From the NCBI RefSeq assembly GCF_018860525.1, contig NZ_JAHKPM010000018.1, positions 124,001 through 188,000 of the forward strand: DNA of 64,000 nucleotides. Direction: 5' to 3'. The DNA comes from Vibrio hepatarius (lineage in GTDB: Bacteria > Pseudomonadota > Gammaproteobacteria > Enterobacterales > Vibrionaceae). Below, in pieces: positions 1 through 8,302 of this stretch. The position numbers were made by a program, and so were the translations under genes. The notes under the pieces were generated by a model. It saw only the letters and a program-made list of their open reading frames with translations. It was not told where the DNA came from and did no database searches. Every line of letters begins with the position of its first letter. Position 1 is the first letter of the stretch.

Positions 1-106
1 ATAAAAGGGTTGTTGCCGCAACAAACTTCAGTACTTGCTTTTGCCGCCGTATATCAAGAATAGCGTCGGTATGGTGGTCAGCCTGAAGCTTGCGGTTTTT
101 ATCCAT
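1..106 (-). CDS. Partial hypothetical protein, N-terminus only
   Basis: An open frame runs off the left edge; only about 35 residues are visible, starting MDKNRKLQADHH. A charged stretch is followed by what looks like the start of a membrane segment (VLKFVAATTLL). This could be the cytoplasmic lead of a membrane sensor, but too little is present to assign a family. It reads away from cosR, on the same strand. The call rests on an uninterrupted frame from an ATG to the edge. Confidence 0.45.
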   Translation of the reverse strand, partial: MDKNRKLQADHHTDAILDIRRQKQVLKFVAATTLL

Positions 107-183
107 AGAGTACTCAGAGTGAAAGTTTCACCTTGTATAAAACGTAACTCTAAAATAGTGCTAAATCAATTTTATAAATAACG

Positions 184-660
184 TTATTCAGGTGTAGTAA
201 TACTTCCTATCTCTAAAACGGGTGCAACGTCGATGTCTTCCGCATTCATCATAGATGAAATCCGTTGAACTGAGGATAGAAGTAAAGATTGCTCCCACTC
301 TTCAAGTCGTTGAAATTTGTTAATAAAATTTTGCTGGAGCGGTGTTGGGGCTTGCTCTAACACCATAACTCCTTTCTCTGTTAAATGGGCATGAACTTTA
401 CGTTTGTCATGTACGCTACGCACGCGCTTTACAATTTCATTACGTTCTAGTCGATCTAAAATCGTTGTCGCAGTGGCTTGGCTCATATTTGTATGGTTTG
501 AAAGTTCACGAATAGTGACTTCACCGAGCTCTCTTATGGAGCGCATCAAAATTAATTGTGGTCCAGTTAAACCAGACTCTTTACTTAGTCTTTTCGAGTG
601 CAGATCAATAGCACGGATGATCTGTCGAATCGATATAAGAACTTCTTCGTGCTTTTCCAA
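184..660 (-). CDS. cosR: CosR/EctR-type MarR family regulator
   Basis: This 158-aa MarR-family winged-helix repressor has its DNA-binding core at about residues 30-100 (IRELSNHTNMSQATATTILDRLE and the wing with DKRKVHAHLT). Length and opening residues (MEKHEEVLISIRQIIRAID) match the Vibrio CosR/EctR1 group, known to repress ectoine synthesis and betaine uptake genes at low salinity. It is divergent from a BCCT carrier across a 411-bp gap, the arrangement I recall for cosR-opuD in V. cholerae. It probably controls that carrier and itself. The family call is firm; CosR identity rests on sequence flavour plus context. Confidence 0.85.
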   Translation of the reverse strand: MEKHEEVLISIRQIIRAIDLHSKRLSKESGLTGPQLILMRSIRELGEVTIRELSNHTNMSQATATTILDRLERNEIVKRVRSVHDKRKVHAHLTEKGVMVLEQAPTPLQQNFINKFQRLEEWEQSLLLSSVQRISSMMNAEDIDVAPVLEIGSITTPE

Positions 661-1071
661 TGTTGTTCCTTATATTAGTAAAGCGGATAGAGGCGAAAAT
701 ACATGAAATCTAGCATGAAATGAAGTACATCAAACCATAAATTTTATCCTAGCCTACTATTTCAGTGGATGGAATAGGGCTTATGGAAATACATCTGGTT
801 ATTTTATCGATAAATGTGATGTGGTCAAATGTTTAGAAGTCAAACGTAATATGAATTTTTATCTTATCTTTTATTGATTACATTATCGACTGTTGACCAT
901 ATTTTTGTCTAAAAAATGGACAATTGACTGTAAAGTACTGGAATGATCTGTATCTACACGTACAATAACTCGTAATTGATTAAGTCTTGATATAGAGATA
1001 ATTGTTTTTATCACTAACGATTTTTCTATCTGAAGGTTTGGTCAGGGAAGAAAACTAGTAAGAGAGGATGA
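661..1071. promoter_or_regulatory. Divergent cosR / BCCT regulatory region
   Basis: This 411-bp AT-rich region separates cosR from the BCCT carrier gene and must hold both promoters. I see no open frame in it. A quorum-regulator-like site is listed separately at 871-892. A stretch around 888-935 has partial dyad symmetry (TTGACC ... GGACAA) that could be a CosR operator, but no consensus was tested. Confidence 0.5.
871..892. promoter_or_regulatory. Candidate LuxR/OpaR/HapR-type binding site
   Basis: The left half TTATTGAT matches the Vibrio LuxR-family master-regulator consensus exactly and is followed after four bases by TTATCGA, a degraded right half. By eye 15 of 22 positions agree with the symmetrical consensus. 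It lies about 200 bp upstream of both cosR and the BCCT gene. I recall OpaR control of compatible-solute genes in Vibrio, which makes it plausible, but one imperfect site in AT-rich DNA is weak evidence. Confidence 0.3.
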
Positions 1072-2649
1072 ATGACTAAAGGTATAGATAAGTACAGTAT
1101 CAACAGCACCGACTACACAGTTGGGCAAGATAATGTCCAAAAGTGGGGGTTTGATGTTCATAACCCTGTATTTGGAATCAGTGCAGGGCTTATCGGCTTA
1201 TTCCTAATTATGACTGCAATCATGGATGCTGAATCCGCTAAAGCAGTACTTGATGGAGTCAAATGGAAGATTATTGGAAATTTTGATTGGCTATTTATCT
1301 GGTCAGGCAACATATTTGTACTATTTTGCATCGCTTTAATTGTGACGCCACTTGGTAAAATCCGCTTAGGTGGTGAAAATGCTACGGCGGATTACTCCTA
1401 TGTATCTTGGCTATCCATGTTATTTGCAGCTGGGATGGGTATAGGCTTGATGTTTTGGAGCGTTGCTGAGCCGGTTGCTTACTTTACAGGGTGGTATGAG
1501 ACGCCTCTAGGTGTTGAGGCCAATACTGCAGAAGCTGCAAAACTTGCGATGGGAGCCACTATGTACCATTGGGGCTTACACCCCTGGGCTATCTATGGCG
1601 TTGTAGCTTTATCATTGGCGTTTTTTGCATATAACAAAGGGCTCCCACTTTCAATACGATCTATTTTCTATCCAATTTTGGGTGATAGAGCTTGGGGTTG
1701 GGCTGGCCATATTGTTGATATTCTTGCCGTACTAGCAACGCTATTTGGTCTTGCAACTTCACTTGGATTAGGTGCTCAGCAGGCTGCCAGCGGTATTCAC
1801 CATGTTTTTGGTTTTGAGGCAAACATGGGTCTTCAAGTGGCCGTGATCACAATAGTCACTTTGCTTGCCGTAGTGTCGGTGATCCGTGGTATTGATGGCG
1901 GTGTTAAGGTTATCAGTAATATTAACATGATCATCGCATTCCTATTACTTATCATGGTAGCTTTAATTGGCTACGCTGTCGCATTTGGTAATATTGGCAC
2001 AACTCTAATGGCTTACATTGAAAATATTATCCCTTTGAGTAACCCTCATGGACGTGAAGATGAAGCTTGGTTCCAAGGTTGGACAGTGTTCTATTGGGCT
2101 TGGTGGATTTCATGGTCTCCATTTGTCGGCATGTTTATTGCGCGCGTGTCTAAAGGTAGAACAGTCAGAGAATTTTTGATTGCTGTGCTGATTGTTCCAT
2201 CATTGGTAACACTGCTTTGGATGTCGGTATTTGGTGGTATAGCCATTGATCAAGTTGTAAATAATATTGGTGAGCTGGGTGCTAATGGCCTAACTGATGT
2301 TTCTTTAGCTATGTTCCAGATGTTTGATGTTTTACCTTTTGGTAGTGTGTTATCTGTCATCGCTGTTATTTTGGTATTGGTTTTCTTTATTACCTCATCA
2401 GATTCAGGCTCTTTGGTGATTGATAGTATTACGTCGGGCGGTAAAGTGGATGCGCCTGTTGTGCAACGAGTCTTCTGGGCCTTTATGGAAGGCGCTATTG
2501 CAGTCGCGTTACTTTGGATTGGAGGTACAGAAGCGGTACAAGGTCTTCAAGCTGGCGCTATCTCAACTGCGCTACCCTTTACTTTTGTATTACTATTGAT
2601 GTGTGTGAGTCTTCTTATGGGGATGCGTACAGAGCAATACCAGCGTTAA
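1072..2649 (+). CDS. BCCT-family betaine/compatible-solute transporter
   Basis: This 525-aa inner-membrane carrier of the betaine-choline-carnitine family takes up osmolytes such as glycine betaine, usually with Na+. About twelve hydrophobic segments are visible. The family motifs are GMGIGLMFWSVAEPV near residue 122 and the substrate-site helix with WAWWISWSPFVGMFIARVSKGR near residue 345. The C-terminal tail is short, unlike the long osmosensing tail of BetP. The start has a good ribosome site (GAGAGG, 4 nt upstream). It sits opposite cosR, so high-salt derepression is likely. A terminator follows at 2665. The exact substrate cannot be read from sequence. Confidence 0.93.
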   Translation: MTKGIDKYSINSTDYTVGQDNVQKWGFDVHNPVFGISAGLIGLFLIMTAIMDAESAKAVLDGVKWKIIGNFDWLFIWSGNIFVLFCIALIVTPLGKIRLGGENATADYSYVSWLSMLFAAGMGIGLMFWSVAEPVAYFTGWYETPLGVEANTAEAAKLAMGATMYHWGLHPWAIYGVVALSLAFFAYNKGLPLSIRSIFYPILGDRAWGWAGHIVDILAVLATLFGLATSLGLGAQQAASGIHHVFGFEANMGLQVAVITIVTLLAVVSVIRGIDGGVKVISNINMIIAFLLLIMVALIGYAVAFGNIGTTLMAYIENIIPLSNPHGREDEAWFQGWTVFYWAWWISWSPFVGMFIARVSKGRTVREFLIAVLIVPSLVTLLWMSVFGGIAIDQVVNNIGELGANGLTDVSLAMFQMFDVLPFGSVLSVIAVILVLVFFITSSDSGSLVIDSITSGGKVDAPVVQRVFWAFMEGAIAVALLWIGGTEAVQGLQAGAISTALPFTFVLLLMCVSLLMGMRTEQYQR

Positions 2650-2664
2650 AAATACCTTCTATCG

Positions 2665-2692
2665 AAAAGGGGACGAGCAATCGTCCCTTTTT
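2665..2692 (+). terminator. Rho-independent terminator of the BCCT gene
   Basis: A stem of about 12 bp (AAAAGGGGACGA paired with TCGTCCCTTTTT around a GCAA tetraloop) ends in a T run, 15 bp after the stop codon. Confidence 0.85.
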
Positions 2693-2717
2693 ATATCCAG
2701 ACTTCCCCAAGTTTTGT
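2691..2717. repeat. 27-bp direct repeat, copy 1 (copy of exonuclease 3' end)
   Basis: This stretch matches 4287-4313 at 26 of 27 positions. The other copy is the 3' end, including the stop codon, of the exonuclease gene. Bases 2697-2712 are also the exact reverse complement of 4271-4286. The copies bracket the lipoprotein gene. Confidence 0.8.
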
Positions 2718-2926
2718 TGACTTCCTGAAAATACAGAATTATTGATATATAAAATATAAATTTCATGGACTTAAGAGTAGTGATTAAATAATATAAAAAT
2801 CTATCAACTGATATTTATCTTTCTTCCCTGTATTTCCGCGTATTTCGTTTCACTCTTTATACCGCTTTTCGATAGAGTCCGCTGCAACTTATCGATATTA
2901 ACGGTTTTATAAATGGTGACTATAAA

Positions 2927-4246
2927 ATGAACATTCTAACTAAAGGTTTTTCCCTGAGGCTTTTATGTTTAGCAAGCTTACCTGTAATACTTATGGGGTG
3001 CGGTGGAAGTAGCGGTGGTCCTGTGCCTCCTGATACAGTGAAATCAGAGTCTCTGGGAGTCATAGAAGCCAGACAAATTATACTAAATCAAGTTAGCGCA
3101 GGCGGTAGCACTTATACTGTTGTTGACTGGGGGGATGGGACGACTGAAGAAGTACACGATTCGGGTCAGCATAACCATACTTATGACGATAAATATACTG
3201 GTGAAATTTCGCTAATATCACATTGCTATGCGCCATGTAAAACGACGGTTGACGTTTCAGGAAATGTAACGCTCGACACGTCAGGTCTGGCAAACATTTC
3301 GCCTACAGCATTAAGTGTTGATGGGGTAACCGCATTTACCGGCTCTTTATCTAGTTTGCCTAAAAGTGTTAGGGAGTTAGCTATTTCTGCTGAGTCATTG
3401 GAAGGTAATTTAGTAGACTTACCGCCTAACCTTAGGTCACTAATCTTAAGAAATGACGGCAATAAAAATATATCAGGCAGTATTGCTTCTCTACCTAGCT
3501 CCATTGAATTTTTAAATCTCTATTCTACTGAACATTTTACTGGTGGACTTGCGGATTTACCTTCGTCAATTAAAGCTGTCTATCTTTCCAGCAACACACT
3601 TAGTGGCAGTTTGTCTGAGCTCAACCGTTCGCTTGAGAGTGTACATATTGATAATGTTAATCCCATGATTCAAGGTGATGATCTTAGTGATTTGCCGCCA
3701 AACCTGAACATCTTAAGTTTAAGCAATTGGACAGTCGGCGGGAGTCTTTCTGCGCTGCCCCGTACTTTGACATATCTTGGTCTTAGAGACGGAAATGCAG
3801 TTTACGGCACAATATCTGAATTGCCTGCTAACCTAACTACTCTCACCCTTGGCAATGGTTTTAACCTTACTGGCGAGTATCCAGAACTACCAAGAAAGCT
3901 AACATCATTGTCATTTGGGCAAGGTGTTACGATCAGCGGGTCTATGGATGATTTGCCTAGTACGTTAACATCATTTAGATGGGATGATGCCACTCCGCCA
4001 GACCAATTGGTAACTAAATTGCCGAATGGACTAGGCTGGATATCGCTGGACTCTAAGACGGAAACATTCGCATCTGATTACGTTGACTCAATTCTAAGTG
4101 TACTCGACGCTAATGGATTATCTTCAAGTAACTCACATGGCAATTTAAATGTACATTTGATGGGGGATACAATGGAAGCCGCGACGAATACAGGTGCAAT
4201 TAACTCGTTAACAAGCAAAGGTTGGACTGTTAACGTTAAGAGCTAA
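2927..4246 (+). CDS. LRR-like surface lipoprotein
   Basis: This 439-aa predicted lipoprotein has an N-terminal signal ending in the lipobox VILMGC, with Cys25 as lipidated residue, then a GGSSGG linker. Residues ~45-95 hold a short PKD/BspA-like segment (VVDWGDGTT ... HTYDD). Residues ~105-380 are about a dozen leucine-rich units of 20-25 residues with the pattern G-SL--LP-SL--L-L. No enzyme motif is seen. A surface binding or adhesion role is an inference from the fold. It is a single-gene unit flanked by a 27-bp direct repeat derived from the neighbouring exonuclease gene, so it is probably an acquired insert. Confidence 0.75.
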   Translation: MNILTKGFSLRLLCLASLPVILMGCGGSSGGPVPPDTVKSESLGVIEARQIILNQVSAGGSTYTVVDWGDGTTEEVHDSGQHNHTYDDKYTGEISLISHCYAPCKTTVDVSGNVTLDTSGLANISPTALSVDGVTAFTGSLSSLPKSVRELAISAESLEGNLVDLPPNLRSLILRNDGNKNISGSIASLPSSIEFLNLYSTEHFTGGLADLPSSIKAVYLSSNTLSGSLSELNRSLESVHIDNVNPMIQGDDLSDLPPNLNILSLSNWTVGGSLSALPRTLTYLGLRDGNAVYGTISELPANLTTLTLGNGFNLTGEYPELPRKLTSLSFGQGVTISGSMDDLPSTLTSFRWDDATPPDQLVTKLPNGLGWISLDSKTETFASDYVDSILSVLDANGLSSSNSHGNLNVHLMGDTMEAATNTGAINSLTSKGWTVNVKS

Positions 4247-4270
4247 ATAGGTACTTGCTAGTAACTTGTT

Positions 4271-4308
4271 ACTTGGGGAAGTCTGGTTATATCCAGATTT
4301 CCCCAAGT
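4271..4308. terminator. Bidirectional terminator hairpin
   Basis: A 16-bp stem (ACTTGGGGAAGTCTGG with CCAGATTTCCCCAAGT, one G-T wobble) closes a 6-nt loop and is followed by TTTT on the + strand. It ends the lipoprotein gene and overlaps the last codons of the convergent exonuclease gene. Confidence 0.8.
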
Positions 4309-4313
4309 TTTGT
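4287..4313. repeat. 27-bp direct repeat, copy 2 (native exonuclease 3' end)
   Basis: This encodes the exonuclease C-terminus TKLGEIWI and its stop. The copy at 2691-2717 differs by one base and would encode TKLGEVWI-stop. Confidence 0.8.
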
Positions 4314-5006
4314 GGTGCGCTTATAGTGATGGGCTATTTGAGCTTGCAGTAATTCTGCGGTTGCGACGGCATCAGTCAGTGCATGGTGTGGCGTGTAATT
4401 GGGCAGGCCATAGCGCATACGGCTTGTTCCGAGCCTAACTGACTCGGGCTTTTTACCAAATAAACTTTTTATAAAGCCACCATTCGCCTGCTGCTGGTAA
4501 GTTGTTTCAAGGTGCATGGTATCGACAACTGGAAATTCTATACCTTCATTTATACGGTCTTTTAGTGCTTGGTCGAAAAACTCCCTTTCAATTCGTTGAT
4601 AATGCACCACCATGACTTTGCCTGCCATTTGTGCAAGGACTTGGTCGTATATTTCAATTAAATCAGGCGCATCGAGAATATCACTATGAGTAATGCCATG
4701 GATAATAACCGATTCTTCAGCAAGCTGCTGGCGAGGACGCACTGTCCAATGACGGGCTTGCTTGAGAAATATTCTATTAAGGTTAAACGGTACTGTACCA
4801 ATGGTGATGATACCATCTTGTTTAGAATCTAACCCGGTTGTTTCAAAGTCCATCGCCAAGAAAGTGAGATCTTCTAAAGAAGTATCAGAGTTAGGCGTAC
4901 CAGCGGCATAATAATTTTTGAGAGCAGTATCTTGGCTGCTTTGCTGTTTCATATGAAACGTTTTTTGCCAGTTAAGATCAGAGCTATTCATTATTTTGTT
5001 TATCAT
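4287..5006 (-). CDS. DnaQ-like DEDDh 3'-5' exonuclease
   Basis: This 239-aa protein has the DEDDh exonuclease motifs: ExoI AMDFETTGLD (Asp53, Glu55), an ExoII region around VVHYQRIEREFFD, and ExoIII HHALTDAVATAELL with the HxxxD arrangement. About 45 residues precede ExoI. It resembles the proofreading-subunit family but stands alone, so it may act in repair or RNA turnover. It begins 8 bp after the CBS-domain gene and is probably co-transcribed with it, a pairing common in gamma-proteobacteria. Its 3' end is duplicated at 2691-2717. Confidence 0.88.
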   Translation of the reverse strand: MINKIMNSSDLNWQKTFHMKQQSSQDTALKNYYAAGTPNSDTSLEDLTFLAMDFETTGLDSKQDGIITIGTVPFNLNRIFLKQARHWTVRPRQQLAEESVIIHGITHSDILDAPDLIEIYDQVLAQMAGKVMVVHYQRIEREFFDQALKDRINEGIEFPVVDTMHLETTYQQQANGGFIKSLFGKKPESVRLGTSRMRYGLPNYTPHHALTDAVATAELLQAQIAHHYKRTTKLGEIWI

Positions 5007-5013
5007 CTAGCGC

Positions 5014-6903
5014 CTACTTAAAGTTATTACTGGCTTGGTAACGGAATTTGAGAAAATTCTGGGCGTTACTGAGTATTTGGAAAGCATCTTTAAGGTTACG
5101 GCGTTCGAAATCAGACAAGTTCTCTGGCTCTATATTGTTATCAGGCTCAATCTCATTTTCGACGTCATAAGCTTGGTGACGTATGCGCACCATGGAGATA
5201 AACTCTAGTGCGTCTTTGAGATCACGCGCTTTTCCTTTTGGCAAAATACCGGCTTCATGGATATCATCCAAGCGTTCGAACGAATTTGTTGAGCGTGAAC
5301 CAACGGCAAGCGCATGAACCCGAATCAGATCAGCAAGTGGCGCTGTTCCTCTCCGTTTTAGGTTTATCGAGTTTTTATGCTGGCCATCTTGCTCCATCAC
5401 AAAGGCTTTAAAAAAGCCAAGAGGAGGCGTGCGGTTCATCGCATTTCGAGCTAAACAAGCAAGAAAACGGTTATTTTTGCGCGCTCGCCTAATAATAAAT
5501 CCATTCAGTTGTTCTGCCCATTTCAATCGACCATAGACACCCACGAGATCGAAGAAAATCGAGGCATTGAGTAAAGCCTTAGGGTTAGGATCATCAATCC
5601 AGTCCGAGAAGCATTCCTCCCATTCGGTACGTGTCATACGCCAGACAGGATTGGTCGCCATAATATCGCCAGTGCAGTATGTATAACCGCATTTATCCAA
5701 ACCGTCGCAGATTTTTTCCGATAAAACCGCAAAATATTGTCCATGCTTTTCACTATCGTAAGTGTTATCAAGAATGATGGCGTTGTCTTGATCTGTGACT
5801 AGTATTTGCTCGTCACGTCCCATAGAACCGAGTGCAAGGAAGCAATAAGGGATCGGAGGTTCGCCAAGTTCCTCTTCTGCGAGTTCGATAATTCTTTGTT
5901 TAAAGCTTTTACCGATAACCGACATCGCACTGCCAACCATATGTGAATTGGCATCTTCATTCACTAGTCGCACGAAGCTGTCTTTGACTTGTTCGGCGAG
6001 TGAAGATAGTTCTTCAATAGACTGCTGCTGATAAATACTACTTACTAGTAACAAAGAGTTTTGGGACTCATAGCGGACAATATCTGTGGTTTCAATAATA
6101 CCAATTGGTTTTTTGTCTTTTAAAACAGGTAGGTGATGAACATTATAACGAAGCATGGTGAGCATTGCTTCATAGACATAGGCGTTATGGTCAAGAGAAA
6201 TAACTTCAGTGGTCATTACACTAGACACAGGATCGTTTGGGTCCAGACCTTCGGCTAATACGCGAGTGCATAAGTCTCTATCGGTGATAATACCCACAAG
6301 AGGAGACTGATCTTCTTCATTATCCTCAAGGATATTTGGGTCTATTACTAGTAGTGATGAAACATTCTCGTCCGCCATTTTGACAGCAGCATTTTGAATA
6401 GTTTCATCTTTCTCAAGAAATGGTGTCTCACCTTTTAAAAGTGTTCGAACTTTAGAGGTAGTAAGATCATTTTGTTCATTAGTACTTGAAATAGCTTGCC
6501 GAAGGCGAGCTGTATCTTCTACTTCGACGAAATCTGCAAAGGTTTCGTGGTTATCATATAGTTCCTGGAACACAGGCTCAGGTATACAGTACAAAAGGGT
6601 ATCTTTGATGGCTTTGGCAGGAAAGCGAACTTTATTGTTAGTCAAAAGCCCCATTTGTCCAAATAATGCGCCTTCATCAAGACGGTTATACAACTCGCCT
6701 TTGCGTCTGTATACTTCAACTATGCCACTTCGCACCATGTAAATGTCGTGTATCTCATCACCAAAGTGGATTACGGGCGTATCTTCACGAAAATAAGAAA
6801 TCTCAACATTCTTGGTGACGAAGTTAATCACTTCATCGTCAAGTTCATCAAACGGTGGGTGTTGTAACAGGAAATTCTTTATATCCAGTAATTCTGCTTC
6901 CAT
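5014..6903 (-). CDS. cNMP-binding / CBS / DUF294 nucleotidyltransferase-like protein
   Basis: This 629-aa soluble multidomain protein contains a cyclic-nucleotide-binding fold (residues ~20-130, IHDIYMVRSGIVEVYRR), two CBS repeats (~150-290), a DUF294 nucleotidyltransferase-like domain (~310-450, GSMGRDEQILVTDQDNAI), and the DUF294 C-terminal substrate-binding-like domain (to ~620). The combination suggests a nucleotide-sensing regulatory enzyme; the substrate is unknown. I place the start at the ATG at 6903; a TTG codon directly precedes it. It is first gene of the operon with the exonuclease. Confidence 0.9.
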   Translation of the reverse strand: MEAELLDIKNFLLQHPPFDELDDEVINFVTKNVEISYFREDTPVIHFGDEIHDIYMVRSGIVEVYRRKGELYNRLDEGALFGQMGLLTNNKVRFPAKAIKDTLLYCIPEPVFQELYDNHETFADFVEVEDTARLRQAISSTNEQNDLTTSKVRTLLKGETPFLEKDETIQNAAVKMADENVSSLLVIDPNILEDNEEDQSPLVGIITDRDLCTRVLAEGLDPNDPVSSVMTTEVISLDHNAYVYEAMLTMLRYNVHHLPVLKDKKPIGIIETTDIVRYESQNSLLLVSSIYQQQSIEELSSLAEQVKDSFVRLVNEDANSHMVGSAMSVIGKSFKQRIIELAEEELGEPPIPYCFLALGSMGRDEQILVTDQDNAIILDNTYDSEKHGQYFAVLSEKICDGLDKCGYTYCTGDIMATNPVWRMTRTEWEECFSDWIDDPNPKALLNASIFFDLVGVYGRLKWAEQLNGFIIRRARKNNRFLACLARNAMNRTPPLGFFKAFVMEQDGQHKNSINLKRRGTAPLADLIRVHALAVGSRSTNSFERLDDIHEAGILPKGKARDLKDALEFISMVRIRHQAYDVENEIEPDNNIEPENLSDFERRNLKDAFQILSNAQNFLKFRYQASNNFK

Positions 6904-6996
6904 CAAGGTGTCCGATGTAACCCTAGTATCTTACAATGTTACATGATCTGGTACAGGACTTCATGGTAGGTAGCGCAAAACACATATAAATTCTAG

Positions 6997-7028
6997 TTTG
7001 TGTATTTGTGTATTTGTGTATTTGTGTT
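6997..7028. repeat. Four tandem copies of an 8-bp unit
   Basis: TTTGTGTA is repeated three times exactly and a fourth time with one change. The array runs into the cueR stop codon on the opposite strand. It is a short simple-sequence repeat in the gap between cueR and the CBS-domain gene. Confidence 0.85.
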
Positions 7029-7413
7029 ATTTGGTTAGGTCTTCAATTATTGGGCAACTACTTCCTTCATCTCCAGGACATGTATTGATCCAAGTGGTCA
7101 GTTGTTGCTGTATTTCTTTCAGTTGACTAATCTTTACTTCCACTTCATTAAGTTTTTGCTGGGCTTTTTGTTTCACTTCGCGACTTGTGCGCATTGGGTT
7201 TTGGGCAAGCTCAACAAATTCTTTGCATTCTTGAAGTGAAAAACCAGCATTTTTGGCTCGAGAGACCAAATTAAGTTCTTGAACATGCGTGTCACCGTAT
7301 TCACGATAACCCGCATCACTTCGACTGGGTGGGCTTATCACACACTTTTCCTCATAAAGACGAATTGATTTACTCGATAAGCCAGTGAGTTTTGCTACGG
7401 CGCCTATGTTCAT
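7027..7413 (-). CDS. cueR: CueR, Cu(I)-responsive MerR regulator
   Basis: This 128-aa MerR-family activator senses Cu(I) and normally turns on copper efflux genes such as copA. The N-terminal HTH (MNIGAVAKLTGLSSKSIRLYEE) is followed by a dimerisation helix and the metal loop TCPGDEGSSCP. Cys112, Cys120 and Ser77 fall exactly at the positions used for monovalent-metal selectivity in E. coli CueR. Glu23 replaces part of the usual YYE pattern (IRLYEEKCVI), as in other CueR proteins. No copA is adjacent, so its target lies elsewhere. Confidence 0.9.
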   Translation of the reverse strand: MNIGAVAKLTGLSSKSIRLYEEKCVISPPSRSDAGYREYGDTHVQELNLVSRAKNAGFSLQECKEFVELAQNPMRTSREVKQKAQQKLNEVEVKISQLKEIQQQLTTWINTCPGDEGSSCPIIEDLTK

Positions 7414-7759
7414 GATGACCTCTGCTACTTTTTAGTCTGAAATGAGATGAACTATTACTTAAGTCTTTTTGAATCACAAGTAAATTATGTCCTAAGCTAA
7501 CCTCTCTTCTTTGAACGCTATCTAAACTAATATTCGTACCTAATCCTTTGCTATTGAATGTAAGCTAACTCACATATTATTAATCTATTTTTTTAAGTAT
7601 CTACATCTTGATAGTCATAATACAATCGTTCGGTTCCGAAAGTGAGGCAAGGCTATAGTGTTTGGCTTATTTGCGCGATGCCTACGGGCAATAAGCTTTG
7701 TGTAACTTATTTGCTTAAGTTAGCTTTTTTTCTTTATATTCATTAATCGAAGGATATTT
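7414..7759. other. Intergenic gap, no feature recognised
   Basis: This 346-bp AT-rich stretch between divergent cueR and the small monooxygenase-like gene should carry promoters. I see no gene, clear hairpin or CueR-type dyad in it. Confidence 0.5.
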
Positions 7760-8035
7760 GTGTCTAAAGTCATTTTAAAGGGTTTTATTTTAATCCCTGA
7801 GTCAGAAATTGAACTAATCAAAAATGAACTCGTTAATCATCAAAGCCTTACGTTAGATGAGAGCGGCTGTATTACCTTTCAAATAACTGAAAATATAAAC
7901 AACCCATTACGTCTTGACGTTTATGAAGAGTTCACAGATAAAGCCGCTTTTGAGTATCACCAAAAGCGAGTTAAAGCATCTCTTTGGGGAAAGGTAACCA
8001 CTAATTGTCAGCGTCATTATGAAGTGTTTGAATAA
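7760..8035 (+). CDS. Small ABM-domain (antibiotic biosynthesis monooxygenase-like) protein
   Basis: This 91-aa protein covers a single dimeric alpha/beta-barrel ABM domain. The pattern LDVYEEFTDKAAFEYHQKRV is the typical 'E-W-x-s-x-a-x-x-x-H' region of putative quinol monooxygenases. It starts at GTG, with GAAGGA about six bases upstream. The role in Vibrio is not established; it may protect against quinones or be a stray stress gene. An AT-rich hairpin lies downstream at 8190-8212. Confidence 0.7.
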   Translation: MSKVILKGFILIPESEIELIKNELVNHQSLTLDESGCITFQITENINNPLRLDVYEEFTDKAAFEYHQKRVKASLWGKVTTNCQRHYEVFE

Positions 8036-8189
8036 GTATTTATCAGTCTTATTCTGTAATACGGAGTGGACTATAAGAAGTAAACCTACATGTCATGCTT
8101 GGCTTTGTAAAACATGGAAACGACTTTTACGTCGATACTTTAGCGCAGGCGCAGATCAAACTCTAGGCTTTAGCCATACTATCCCAAGT

Positions 8190-8212
8190 ATTGTTCTTTA
8201 TTTAAGAACAAT
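8190..8212. terminator. Weak AT-rich hairpin
   Basis: A 9-bp perfect stem (ATTGTTCTT / AAGAACAAT) with a TATTT loop is followed by GTTTTC. It may terminate the upstream ABM gene. The rest of 8036-8302 shows no convincing gene. Confidence 0.4.
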
Positions 8213-8302
8213 GTTTTCTACTGCGCTTGTTTTTCATTTTAATTTATTCGATTAATCTGGCTTTACTTTGTTAACACACTCGTCTTAATTCGGAGAGCCA
8301 TT

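Noticed and set aside
3093..3504. Antisense frames in the lipoprotein gene
   Set aside because: They mirror the leucine-rich repeat codons and have no ribosome sites or recognisable family.
8019..8255. 78-aa open frame after the ABM gene
   Set aside because: It overlaps the end of the ABM gene, has no ribosome site and a composition (many Cys, Trp, Phe) unlike a real protein; it spans an AT-rich hairpin.
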